The notes under the pieces were generated by a model, which did not search any database, had not been told where the DNA came from, and was given only the letters and a program-made list of their open reading frames with translations. From Prevotella sp. DNF00663 (lineage in GTDB: Bacteria > Bacteroidota > Bacteroidia > Bacteroidales > Bacteroidaceae): DNA of 47,594 bases. The stretch spans positions 7,780-55,373 of the forward strand of contig NZ_KQ960649.1 in the NCBI RefSeq assembly GCF_001553265.1. Direction: 5' to 3'. Made by a program: the position numbers and the translations under genes. Every line of letters begins with the position of its first letter. Position 1 is the first letter of the stretch. Positions 24,599 to 32,659 of this stretch are shown in pieces.

Positions 24599-26614
24599 TT
24601 ATGATTTCTTGGTAGTTAAGAGCTTGGATAGTTCGGGATCATTAGCTATCCGTAGCAACTCTCGCTCCACGATTTCCCGCACCTCCGTCTTGACACGGTC
24701 ATAGTTCGCCTTTATCTCCTGTTCCATCATATCCTCTCCATCTTCATTTGTAAAGTCAGTAAGAACAGGTATCGGACGATAGGCTGCCGTTTCCCTTGCC
24801 ACCCTCGCATTGTCCACCACAATCTCACAGTGGAAAATCTTCTGTTCGATGCGTTCGGAGAAATTATCGGCAACCGCTCCTACAAACATACCTTGCGTGA
24901 GTGTGGAAATTTTGCTCTGAGGTATCAGGCTGTCCATCTGTGTGGAGATGGAAGTGGTCTTGTCGCTACGGGTGATGCTCATACTCTGCCGTTTCTGAAG
25001 CACCTTGCCAAACCTCTCCGAGAGCGTCTTTGCCGTCTCACCGACCACCTGTCCCGAAAAAATGTTCCCGACCGTGTTCATTACCACGGCAGCTTCCTTG
25101 TCTCCATAATCCCGCTTCAACTGGGAGAAGTCCTGAAAACCTAAACAAACCGCCACTTTGTTGCTTCGTGCGGTGGCAATCAGGTTGTCCAATCCCTTGA
25201 AATAGATGGTAGGCAACTCGTCTATCAGCACCGAACTTTTCAGCATTCCTTTCTTATTGATGAGTTTGACAATGCGCGAATTGTACAATCCCAATGCCGC
25301 CCCATAGATGTTCTGCCTGTCGGGATTGTTTCCCACACATAGGATTTTGGGAGCTTGGGGATTGTTGATGTCCAATGTAAAATCATCTCCCGTCATAATC
25401 CAATAGAGTTGCGGACTGATCATCCTTGACAGCGGTATCTTGGCAGAGGCTATCTGTCCTTGCAACTGGTCTGCCGCCCCTCCGAGCCAAGCGTCCATGA
25501 AAGGAGAAAGATAGTTCTCCAATTCAGGATAAGAGGTGAGTATCGGGAAAATATCCTCGTACTTGCGGCAGAGAAACTCAATGGCGTGCGGAAAGGTGCA
25601 GTACTTGCCACCTTCAAAGATGCGGAGATACCAGATGATGGCGGCAAAGAGGACGATGGGCGACTCCACGAAGAAATCCCCCTGCTTCTGCACCCACGTT
25701 TTGTTCAGGTTGAGCATAATCGTATAAGCCGATTCATAGGCATCCGATATGTCGCTCATGAAATCGGGGTGTATCGGATTGCAGCGGTGCGACCGTCTCG
25801 GGTCATCGAAGTTGATCACATAAAACTTCGGCTTGACCTTATAGCCATTTGAATGATGCAGCAGATGATTATACACAATCGTGGAGAGGTCGGGATACTT
25901 GAAATCATAACAGTATAACGCAAAGCCTTTCTCAATCTGCTGCTTGATGAAATTGTTGATGATGGCATAGGACTTGCCGCTGCCCGGTGTTCCCAAGACG
26001 GATACCGCACGGAAAGGATTGACCACGTTTATCCAACCCTTGTTCCACTTCTTACGATAATAGAAACGGGTCGGCAGATTGACCGAGTACTCGTTTTCCA
26101 ATAGCCTTGTCTCCTGCATAAAGGATTCGTTTTCCTGATTGAAGACATCCTCCATCAGGTTGTTCTTCAAGAGCCGGCTCATATAGAGTCCCGCCATCAG
26201 CAGACAAACATACCCTACGGTTATCGTAAAAGTATAGAGAGCCGCATTCGCCTCTATGGGTAGTGGCAAGGCGAGTATCCACCAATTAAGGAAGAAAAAG
26301 ACAAAGCCGATGCCCATGAATGCTCCTATTTTCGCCCAAGTGATGTGCTCCTCTTTCACGCCTTTCGTGCCCAGACAGGAAAGACCCATCAGTACCAGCG
26401 CAAAGAGTTTGGTATAAAGCATGTTGCCGAACAGCCCCGCCGTGCGATGGAAATTCATCAGTATCCTGTCCACCACACCGATGTTCAGTCCCCATAGTTT
26501 GATGGTTTCGTAACAATACCAATAGAGGTGGGCAACTACCAAAATAATACTTACGGCACGCAGAAAATCCATAATTTTCGCCAGTGCCCTCAAATCATCT
26601 TCTTGTTGTGACAT
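24599..26614 (-). CDS. mobC: Type IV coupling protein, MobC (VirD4/TraG family)
   Basis: A 671-residue inner-membrane ATPase that passes the relaxase-DNA complex to the secretion channel. N-terminal hydrophobic segments lie at about 15-40, 60-80, 95-115 and 125-145. The ATPase domain has Walker A GTPGSGKS near residue 208 and Walker B VLIDELPTIYF near 463. The C-terminal part is charged. It lies 12 bp after the relaxase gene and has the length and order typical of mobC in Bacteroides conjugative transposons. Confidence 0.92.
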   Translation of the reverse strand: MSQQEDDLRALAKIMDFLRAVSIILVVAHLYWYCYETIKLWGLNIGVVDRILMNFHRTAGLFGNMLYTKLFALVLMGLSCLGTKGVKEEHITWAKIGAFMGIGFVFFFLNWWILALPLPIEANAALYTFTITVGYVCLLMAGLYMSRLLKNNLMEDVFNQENESFMQETRLLENEYSVNLPTRFYYRKKWNKGWINVVNPFRAVSVLGTPGSGKSYAIINNFIKQQIEKGFALYCYDFKYPDLSTIVYNHLLHHSNGYKVKPKFYVINFDDPRRSHRCNPIHPDFMSDISDAYESAYTIMLNLNKTWVQKQGDFFVESPIVLFAAIIWYLRIFEGGKYCTFPHAIEFLCRKYEDIFPILTSYPELENYLSPFMDAWLGGAADQLQGQIASAKIPLSRMISPQLYWIMTGDDFTLDINNPQAPKILCVGNNPDRQNIYGAALGLYNSRIVKLINKKGMLKSSVLIDELPTIYFKGLDNLIATARSNKVAVCLGFQDFSQLKRDYGDKEAAVVMNTVGNIFSGQVVGETAKTLSERFGKVLQKRQSMSITRSDKTTSISTQMDSLIPQSKISTLTQGMFVGAVADNFSERIEQKIFHCEIVVDNARVARETAAYRPIPVLTDFTNEDGEDMMEQEIKANYDRVKTEVREIVERELLRIANDPELSKLLTTKKS

Positions 26615-26626
26615 AGTCTGTTGTTT

Positions 26627-27856
26627 TTAGAGTTTACGATGTTTTCTTTTCTTACGCTGCATTCTTCTTCTGAACTGCTCTTCCTCCCAATCCGTACCGT
26701 GAGCCTCCAACGGCAGGTCAAGCAGACCTCCCAATACGGAGTCTTCATCCGAGTTCGAGGTTTGGGAAAGACTACTTTTTTCACTCTGCTGTATAGAATC
26801 GGACAGTTCGGGGTGCGGACGGTCGAACCATTCTGCTACGGCATTCGCCGAAAGTTCCTTGCCCAATCGTGAGCCATTGACCACACATCCGTTATTGTGG
26901 TCTATGAAGGTGATGCCATAGAGCCTACCTTCTTCGTTTTCACGGAAGAGTACATCAATACCCTTGCGATGGAGATTATCCCTAAAATCCTCTCTTGTGG
27001 CTGAACGATTCATAGCCTGTTCCACGCCCCACTTGGTTTTAGGTGCAAGCTGTTTCTCTTTCAACTTTTCTTTGGCAGTCTTGAATCGGTTTTGCAGGGC
27101 TTCATATCCGACAGATTTCCCAAAGACCGAGGACTTGAATGGATTTCCAAACTTTTTGCCATTTTCATCCGTGACAAAATAGACCAGCCCGTTGTAAGGC
27201 TTTCCGTGTACTTCTCCCTTAACTTCCTCCACACATATATTATAGGTGGAAAGCAAGGTTCGGTATTCTTTGAAACTCGGACAATGGTAGAATTTGGCTG
27301 CCGGTTTGATGACCGAAACCAGTTGCTTTTTAAGGCTTCCCTCTTCGGGACGGACTTTCCGCAAGCGAAACGCTTCCTTGAATTGTTTCCTGTCGGCAGG
27401 GTGTAATCCATACTTTTGCTCCATCTCCCGTGTGATACGCTTGCTGGCGTAGAAGTTATTCCCATCGTTAATCTTCCGTCCCGTCTCATCCACTGCCAAG
27501 GTCACGATGTGTAGATGATGCCGGTCTATGTCCTCATGCTTATAGACCACGAAAGGCTGATTGCCATAACCCATCTTCTCAATATACTCCAATGCAATGA
27601 CGGAGAACTGTTCATCGGAGAGCTTGTCATCGGGATGCGGGTTCAGGGAGATATGAATAATGGGCTTTTTCGTGCGAATTTGGCTTGGCATATATGCCAT
27701 AAAGTCTTGCATGCAAGCAGTAATATCATGCCCACCATCGGCAGGACAGAACACCTTATTCGTCTCCAAGATCTTTGCTACACCTTCGTTTACCTTCTCT
27801 CCATTGTACGCCAATGCCCCATATAGTGAGCTTCCGTAACTTATTTTTGCGACCAT
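26627..27856 (-). CDS. mobB: Relaxase MobB
   Basis: A 409-residue relaxase that nicks oriT and remains attached to the 5' end. The metal-binding histidine motif is clear at about residues 104-117: YKHEDIDRHHLHIVTL. Candidate nucleophile tyrosines are near the N-terminus (Tyr7, Tyr12, Tyr17). The C-terminal half is basic, with a tail RRRMQRKKRKHRKL. The start overlaps the end of mobA by 16 bp, indicating translational coupling. Belongs to the Bacteroidetes MOB relaxases next to MobA and MobC. Confidence 0.92.
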   Translation of the reverse strand: MVAKISYGSSLYGALAYNGEKVNEGVAKILETNKVFCPADGGHDITACMQDFMAYMPSQIRTKKPIIHISLNPHPDDKLSDEQFSVIALEYIEKMGYGNQPFVVYKHEDIDRHHLHIVTLAVDETGRKINDGNNFYASKRITREMEQKYGLHPADRKQFKEAFRLRKVRPEEGSLKKQLVSVIKPAAKFYHCPSFKEYRTLLSTYNICVEEVKGEVHGKPYNGLVYFVTDENGKKFGNPFKSSVFGKSVGYEALQNRFKTAKEKLKEKQLAPKTKWGVEQAMNRSATREDFRDNLHRKGIDVLFRENEEGRLYGITFIDHNNGCVVNGSRLGKELSANAVAEWFDRPHPELSDSIQQSEKSSLSQTSNSDEDSVLGGLLDLPLEAHGTDWEEEQFRRRMQRKKRKHRKL

Positions 27857-28254
27857 TTCTCTTGAAATTCTCGGGTTAATTGCACAATTTCCCCTCCGAT
27901 GACCGCCAATTCGAGTGTCATTTTCTCCAACTTGGCGAGCATCGCAAAGGCTTTCTTCTCCGTAAAATTGCTTTTCAAAGCGACTACAGTTTGATTATAA
28001 TTCACTCCGACACTGCGAAATTGTCCGTACAAAGTCGTCAGTTTCTGATAATAATCGAGCAACGAGCGATCCACTTTTATCACCCGAAAGGTCTCGTTGA
28101 AAACTCTTGCCTTGATGAATGCCGATAAACTCTGAACACCTGCCACTTCCTTCATAGATAGGAATTGTGCAAATTCGGTAGGCGTGAAATTAACGGAAAC
28201 ACGCTTCTCCGTCTTCTCTTTGGAGCTTATACTCCTCATTTCCTTTTGTCTCAT
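27841..28254 (-). CDS. mobA: Relaxosome accessory protein MobA
   Basis: A 137-residue protein of the MobC-like relaxosome family (named MobA in Bacteroides transposons). A short ribbon-helix-helix-like N-terminal part (KRVSVNFTPTEFAQFLSMK) is followed by helices with the family segment GVNYNQTVVALKSN. It should bind oriT and help the relaxase nick. First gene of the mob operon; promoter at 28518-28525, with the oriT candidate in its 5' leader and a recurrent leader motif just before the start codon. Confidence 0.88.
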   Translation of the reverse strand: MRQKEMRSISSKEKTEKRVSVNFTPTEFAQFLSMKEVAGVQSLSAFIKARVFNETFRVIKVDRSLLDYYQKLTTLYGQFRSVGVNYNQTVVALKSNFTEKKAFAMLAKLEKMTLELAVIGGEIVQLTREFQEKWSQK

Positions 28255-28257
28255 TTG

Positions 28258-28276
28258 TTTACTATGGATTTTAGTG
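28258..28276 (-). promoter_or_regulatory. Recurrent leader motif before mobA
   Basis: Minus strand CACTAAAATCCATAGTAAA, three bases before the mobA start codon; 18 of 19 positions agree with the copy before traI. Confidence 0.75.
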
Positions 28277-28328
28277 TTTCACGACATCACCGGCATTTGA
28301 GGCATCGCATTCTTCTTATCAAGAAAAA

Positions 28329-28453
28329 ACGACTTCGGAGTTTTTTCAGCTCTCTGCAAGAGCAAGGGTTTTATGCTGCAAAAACGAAGTCGTGCAGCAT
28401 AAGACATACCTTGCTATTTGCACGGACGCAAATAAATCCGTCCCGAAGGACGG
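28329..28453. other. oriT: Candidate oriT: nested inverted repeats upstream of mobA
   Basis: Gene-free region with overlapping symmetric elements: ACGACTTCG (28329-28337) with CGAAGTCGT (28385-28393); TTATGCTGC (28371-28379) with GCAGCATAA (28394-28402); and hairpin CCGTCC-CGAA-GGACGG (28438-28453), which competes with ACGGA/TCCGT (28422-28441). Position directly upstream of mobA fits the oriT location reported for related Bacteroides elements. The nick site cannot be identified by eye. Confidence 0.55.
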
Positions 28454-28517
28454 TGCGTTACCTTCTCGAAAAGAATATCTCCTAATGCCTTCAATGCACC
28501 GGCTCATCGCTTGGGTG

Positions 28518-28525
28518 CAAAGTTA
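28518..28525 (-). promoter_or_regulatory. Promoter -7 element of the mob operon
   Basis: Minus strand TAACTTTG. A start here gives a leader of about 255 nt that includes the oriT candidate, so nicking and mob transcription could interfere with each other. Confidence 0.55.
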
Positions 28526-28579
28526 CTACCTATTGTGTATAAGTTAGTTACAAGCAACGAAGCCATAAACAACCAAATC

Positions 28580-28642
28580 GAAGCCACAAGTACGCACTTA
28601 GTAAAAAGGGGGCGAAAACAGCTTGAAAGACATCTATATTTG
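28580..28642 (+). promoter_or_regulatory. Box-plus-TAnnTTTG promoter, copy 3 (tra operon)
   Basis: Box GAAGCCACAAGTACGCA (28580-28596), exactly 38 bp, then TATATTTG (28635-28642). A partial upstream repeat CGAAGCCA at 28558 lies 21 bp from the same octamer in the box. This should be the main promoter of the tra operon. Confidence 0.8.
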
Positions 28643-29042
28643 CCCCGTCAGACAGGTGTTCACCGGTAGGAGGGCATACCAACTTCCACAAGTCTAAACA
28701 CCTGTTTGTAGCTACTTGAACAGGCAACCAAGGGTATGGCAATAGGAATGAGAATGGGCATAGGGCAGCAGCTCCGTATATACTTGCACAAGTGTACAAT
28801 GGGAGACGTGCGGGAGGATGTATGCAAGTGTATCCCCCGTCATGTTTTCCGATACTTAGGCAAGGAGGGAAATCCCCCTCCAAGTAAGGCTCTATTCCCT
28901 TATCAAAGCCTCCGGCGGTATGCCCACATGGAAATCCATTTCCTTATGGCGGCAATTCCCCATCTGCCTTTTCAGAGGAGTAAAACAAGGTGTGCATACA
29001 CCTTCCCATCCATATATGTAAAACCATTAAACAGAAAATGAA
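28643..29042 (+). other. Long structured leader of the tra operon, no gene
   Basis: About 400 nt between the tra promoter and traA without a credible gene. It holds several stems: ACAGGTGTT (28652-28660) with AACACCTGT (28697-28705); GGAGGG with CCCTCC around 28864-28881; and GGTGTGCATACACC near 28989-29002. CTnDOT's tra operon is controlled in its long leader by the small RNA RteR, so this leader is likely regulatory too (inference). Confidence 0.5.
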
Positions 29043-29825
29043 ATGAAAAAGAAACCTGTTTTTATCGCCTTCTCCACTCAGAAGGGTGGTGTCGGCAAAA
29101 CGACCTTCACGGTCTTGGCAGCAAGTTACCTGCACTATGTTTGCGGGTATAATCTGATTGTCGTGGATTGCGATTATCCGCAATTCAGCATCAATGCCAT
29201 GCGTCAGCGTGATGCACAAGGCTTGGAACGCAACCCATCGCTGCAGGAATTGGCTGTCGCCCAGTTCTCCGGTGGGTCTAAGTCCACATACACCATTCTA
29301 TGTTCAACGGCAGATACAGCCGTGGAAACAGTCAGGGAATATCTGGAAACGAATGAAGCGGATACGGATTTCGTCTTCTTTGACCTGCCCGGCACCATCA
29401 ACAACGATGGTGTGGTGAACACGCTCTCCGGAATGGATTACATCTTTACGCCGATCTCCGCAGACCGTATCTCGTTGGAGAGTACCCTGAGTTTTGCCTC
29501 CGTCATCAAGACAGGCATCACCGACAATCCACAGACGGAGAATAAAGGGATATACCTTTTCTGGAACATGGTGGACGGCAGGGAGAAGACACCGCTCTAT
29601 GCGCTGTACGAAACAGTGATTGCCGAATTGGGACTTCCTCTTTTGCCGACTGCTGTCCCCAATACGACACGCTATAAGAAAGAGGCGACAGATAATGGGG
29701 CGACACTGTTTCGTTCCACCATCTTTCCTCCTTCCCGCACCCTTTTGCGAGGCAGCAAATTGAAAGAACTTGTAGAAGATATTCTTAACATCATTAGAAC
29801 AGAAGATTATGGCAGAGAAGAATAA
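29043..29825 (+). CDS. traA: TraA, ParA/MinD-type ATPase
   Basis: A 260-residue ATPase, first gene of the tra operon. It has a deviant Walker A with the signature lysine (STQKGGVGKTTFT, residues 12-24), VVDCDYPQ (about 40-47) and a Walker B-like FFDLPGT (about 117-123). ParA-type proteins polymerise or pattern on DNA or membrane; in conjugative transposons TraA's exact role is not known. The gene overlaps the next one by 17 bp. A second, shorter paralogue lies at 30851. Confidence 0.88.
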   Translation: MKKKPVFIAFSTQKGGVGKTTFTVLAASYLHYVCGYNLIVVDCDYPQFSINAMRQRDAQGLERNPSLQELAVAQFSGGSKSTYTILCSTADTAVETVREYLETNEADTDFVFFDLPGTINNDGVVNTLSGMDYIFTPISADRISLESTLSFASVIKTGITDNPQTENKGIYLFWNMVDGREKTPLYALYETVIAELGLPLLPTAVPNTTRYKKEATDNGATLFRSTIFPPSRTLLRGSKLKELVEDILNIIRTEDYGREE

Positions 29826-30237
29826 AGGAAAGGTCGATCCCGTAGCCATTCGGGAATTGATTTCACAGGGTATCCCGATGAAAAAGAAAGAGAGTGAGAT
29901 GGCTGCATCAGCCACAGTCGAGGAAAAGAAAAACGATATGACTGAAGTACCCCAAGAAACGGCGGAAGAATTCCATTCTCCCATTCGTACCCGTCGCAGG
30001 AATGTCGCCAAGGGAGACTATGTATCACTCTTCATGCACCGCAATGATTTGTTTGACCGAAAGGCTATCTACATCTCCAAAGAATTGCAGGATAAGCTGG
30101 CGGAGATTGTCCTCTTCATCAGGAAGCGGGAAATGACGCTGGGAATGTATGTCGAAAATATCCTCCTCAAACATTTAGAGGACTACAAGGAAGAAATCAA
30201 CCGGTTAAGCGAACAGAATTTCAAGAAATTATTGTGA
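29809..30237 (+). CDS. DUF3408 protein (TraB-like)
   Basis: A 142-residue protein with a charged, disordered N-terminal half and a conserved C-terminal helical part (about 75-135: SLFMHRNDLFDRKAIYISKELQDKL, then MTLGMYVENILLKHLE), matching DUF3408, possibly a ribbon-helix-helix DNA-binding fold. Overlap with traA suggests a ParA-partner role like a ParB/centromere-binding protein (inference). One base separates it from the next gene. Confidence 0.8.
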   Translation: MAEKNKGKVDPVAIRELISQGIPMKKKESEMAASATVEEKKNDMTEVPQETAEEFHSPIRTRRRNVAKGDYVSLFMHRNDLFDRKAIYISKELQDKLAEIVLFIRKREMTLGMYVENILLKHLEDYKEEINRLSEQNFKKLL

Positions 30238-30238
30238 C

Positions 30239-30826
30239 ATGAAACAGACATTTTTCATTCTGCTGCTGGTCGGCTTAGCCTATCTCGGCAGCGTGCAGGT
30301 CGTGCGTTTCCTGTACGACCTCTATCGAAAAGCCAAGCGACTCTATCAAGACTTAAGACTCTTCTTTAAGGAACGGGGAAAAGACAAAGTCGTTGTTACT
30401 ATACGTATTCCCAAGCGGGAGTTCGTACAAGAGGAGAATGTCCTGTTGGCCGAACTTCCCATAACACCCGAAGAGGAGGACGAGGAGAATAGCAAGCCTG
30501 TTCTATCTTCGGAACTTCTGGATATGGAGAGTGAAGAGGAGTACGTTCAGGTGGAGTTTGAGGGAGAAAGCCATTCTCTCTCAGAAAGTATCACTGCGAA
30601 AGAACTGCACCACATGGGAAGTGTCCTGTCCCGTAAGGAGGTTCCCATAGAGGAAGAGGTCAAAGCGGCAGAAACCATCTGTAAGTTGCACGATTCACCG
30701 ATGCTCCAAGAGATAGAGAAAGTTGCCGGCGGACGTATCCATGAACTGCTGGAACGTGTCATGAATCAAGCTCACAAGGCGGTTCAGTCCGGGAACTTCG
30801 ATTACAGCAAATTTATCAAGATATAG
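30239..30826 (+). CDS. Membrane-anchored acidic tra protein
   Basis: A 195-residue protein: one N-terminal membrane segment (about 3-22), a basic juxtamembrane stretch (RKAKRLYQ), a very acidic middle (about 78-115) and a helical C-terminal part (IHELLERVMNQAHKAV). It has the same plan as the protein at 31597. It sits where TraC/TraD stand in the CTnDOT map; which one I cannot say. Conserved position suggests a structural or scaffold role in the transfer apparatus. Confidence 0.75.
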   Translation: MKQTFFILLLVGLAYLGSVQVVRFLYDLYRKAKRLYQDLRLFFKERGKDKVVVTIRIPKREFVQEENVLLAELPITPEEEDEENSKPVLSSELLDMESEEEYVQVEFEGESHSLSESITAKELHHMGSVLSRKEVPIEEEVKAAETICKLHDSPMLQEIEKVAGGRIHELLERVMNQAHKAVQSGNFDYSKFIKI

Positions 30827-30850
30827 TATTCACCCATCAAAAGAAAAATC

Positions 30851-31609
30851 ATGAGCAATCCGATTCACATCGCCATTGCATCCCCTTTGGGAGGTGTCGG
30901 CAAAACCACGCTTACCGTACTTGCGGCAAGTACCCTTCATTATCATTTAGGATACAGCGTTGCGGTAATAGACTGCAATTATCCGCTCTATACGACGGCT
31001 TACCTAAGGGGAAAAGAAACTGAGGGACAAAATAAGCAAGGATTTTCCGATAAGTGCCTCAAAAATATGATGCGGCAACCATTATGGCTTCAACCCTATC
31101 CAATTGTTTGTGTCCCCATAGCAAAAACATGGAAGGAAGCAGAGCGACTCAATACGGGAATTCGCCCCAAGTGTATCTTTTTCGACCTGCCGCCATTGAT
31201 GCGAACCGAAGGTACGGTGGAGTTATTGACCCGTATGGATGCGGTCATCTTTCCCGTTACGGGTAATCCGATGGATGCCGATGCCGTCCGCCGCTTCATT
31301 GAGATTGTAGGCGAACAGGTATTAACCATGGGCAAGGGAAGCATCAAGGAACTCTGCCTGCTTCGTAACATGGTCGGCTCTTGGGAAAAAGAAGAAGTCC
31401 AAGAACGCTGTCGAACGCTTGCCGATGAGACGGGAGCTGTACTTATGCAGACCTCCTTGCCATATTCCAAACATTTCCGTCCATGCTTCGCTGACGGCAA
31501 GGCGGGTATCTGCACGCTCCGTTCTCCAAGAGGCGGAACATCAGGTCGGCTTGCCGATAGTTTGGGAAAAGAACTACTCGAAATCATCTCCCGCCTATGT
31601 TCCGAATAG
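30851..31609 (+). CDS. Second ParA-like ATPase with altered Walker A
   Basis: A 252-residue paralogue of TraA: IASPLGGVGKTTLTVLAAST against TraA's FSTQKGGVGKTTFTVLAAS, then AVIDCNYPLYT and FFDLPPLMRTEGTV. The catalytic P-loop lysine (GKT) is kept, but the signature lysine of the ParA/MinD family (KGG) is replaced by leucine. Dimer-dependent hydrolysis is therefore probably changed. It overlaps the next membrane-protein gene by 13 bp, repeating the traA-to-membrane-protein order found upstream. Confidence 0.82.
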   Translation: MSNPIHIAIASPLGGVGKTTLTVLAASTLHYHLGYSVAVIDCNYPLYTTAYLRGKETEGQNKQGFSDKCLKNMMRQPLWLQPYPIVCVPIAKTWKEAERLNTGIRPKCIFFDLPPLMRTEGTVELLTRMDAVIFPVTGNPMDADAVRRFIEIVGEQVLTMGKGSIKELCLLRNMVGSWEKEEVQERCRTLADETGAVLMQTSLPYSKHFRPCFADGKAGICTLRSPRGGTSGRLADSLGKELLEIISRLCSE

Positions 31610-32208
31610 TTTTTATAGCATTCCTGCTCTATCTCCTATATTTGCTTCTATTCTTTGGATACGAACGGAGAAAGAGAATGGCAAGACGAAAAGCCAAAAG
31701 GGAAGATCTCACAGAAGAGGTTTCCGAGGCTGAAATCATCGGTAAAAGTCGCTTTCAAATATGCCACTCGAAGCCACAAGTACGCAGTTATCCGGAAGTC
31801 GATTCTACGGGGAAAAAGAGTTCTACATTTGCCATGGAAAACGGAAACGAGCACTCCGGAGATACGGGAGGACTTCCTGAAATCGACGATGTTCCCCTCT
31901 GGTATGAAACGGATGGGGCAACGGCAGGAGAAGAGGAAGAGGTCGAAGTGGCAGTGCCGAACGCTGAAAAGGAGACATACGACGGAGGAATTGACTTTGC
32001 ACGGGTGCAGGAAGCCTTGTCGGTCATACACCGAAACGCCTCTTCCATAGCGGAGCGACAAAGAGCCGGTGAGACATTGACCGAATTGGAAGGCACTCGT
32101 CTGATGGAAACACTCCGAAGCGACAAAGTTCGTTCTTCCACGATAGACGATATTGTCCGCAACCGTTTTGAAGAGCTTTATGTTCCCTCTGAGGGCAAGG
32201 GCAAATAG
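31597..32208 (+). CDS. Membrane-anchored acidic tra protein, second copy
   Basis: A 203-residue protein with one N-terminal membrane segment (about 2-20), a basic juxtamembrane block (RRKRMARRKAKR), an acidic middle (about 90-130, EEEEVEV) and a C-terminal helical part. Matches the plan of 30239-30826 and the DUF4122/TraD-like group as far as I can judge. Unusual feature: its coding sequence contains a complete copy of the regulon box and a TACATTTG element (31770-31831). An in-frame ATG follows at 31834. Confidence 0.72.
   Translation: MFRIVFIAFLLYLLYLLLFFGYERRKRMARRKAKREDLTEEVSEAEIIGKSRFQICHSKPQVRSYPEVDSTGKKSSTFAMENGNEHSGDTGGLPEIDDVPLWYETDGATAGEEEEVEVAVPNAEKETYDGGIDFARVQEALSVIHRNASSIAERQRAGETLTELEGTRLMETLRSDKVRSSTIDDIVRNRFEELYVPSEGKGK
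31770..31831 (+). promoter_or_regulatory. Box-plus-TAnnTTTG promoter, copy 4, inside a gene
   Basis: Box GAAGCCACAAGTACGCA (31770-31786), identical over 17 bp to the tra promoter box, then 37 bp, then TACATTTG (31824-31831). It would start transcription about 520 bp before traE, inside the upstream coding region, giving the traE-Q block its own promoter. Confidence 0.65.
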
Positions 32209-32274
32209 TAACAAACCCATTAAACAGTCAAAGACGATGAAAGAAAAAGAGTACGGCTGACATACGAGAGAAGC

Positions 32275-32300
32275 CACCACTGAAATCCGAAAGTAACAAC
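32275..32300 (+). promoter_or_regulatory. Divergent leader motif before traE
   Basis: CACCACTGAAATCCGAAAGT, continuing AACAAC, lies 55 bp before the traE start. Further from the start codon than other copies. A short frame MKEKEYG at 32238 precedes it, and AGTATTCACCC follows, as before the gene at 30851. Confidence 0.5.
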
Positions 32301-32355
32301 AGTATTCACCCGTCGAGAGAACATATCCAATCCTCTCGGCACAAAACAAAGATTT

Positions 32356-32655
32356 ATGACCAAAAGACATTTTCTTATCGCAGCCGTTCTGCTGCTTTCC
32401 GCCTATTCCGCCTTTGCCCAAGGCAACGGCTTGTCGGGCATCAACCAAGCCACCAACATGGTAACGTCCTATTTTGACCCTGCCACGAAACTCATCTACG
32501 CCATCGGTGCGGTCGTGGGACTTATCGGCGGGGTAAAGGGCTATTCAAAGTTCTCGTCAGGCGACCCGGACACTTCGAAAACCGCTGCAAGCTGGTTTGG
32601 AGCCTGTATCTTCCTTATTGTCGCAGCCACCATTTTAAGAAGTTTCTTCCTCTAA
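32356..32655 (+). CDS. traE: TraE (DUF4134), VirB2-like subunit
   Basis: A 99-residue protein with a cleavable signal peptide (ending AYSAFAQ, about residue 22) and two hydrophobic segments (about 46-62 and 80-97). This is the size and plan of a pilin-like VirB2 subunit. DUF4134 family. Followed by traF after 4 bp. Confidence 0.88.
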   Translation: MTKRHFLIAAVLLLSAYSAFAQGNGLSGINQATNMVTSYFDPATKLIYAIGAVVGLIGGVKGYSKFSSGDPDTSKTAASWFGACIFLIVAATILRSFFL

Positions 32656-32659
32656 GCCT

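Noticed and set aside
28736..29041. ORF of 101 codons in the tra leader
   Set aside because: No homology or ribosome site seen, and it runs through palindromic leader elements; likely chance.
32238..32261. Seven-codon frame MKEKEYG before traE
   Set aside because: Too short to support as a gene; its upstream CCATTAAACAG resembles the traA leader, so it may be a relic of a copied start region.
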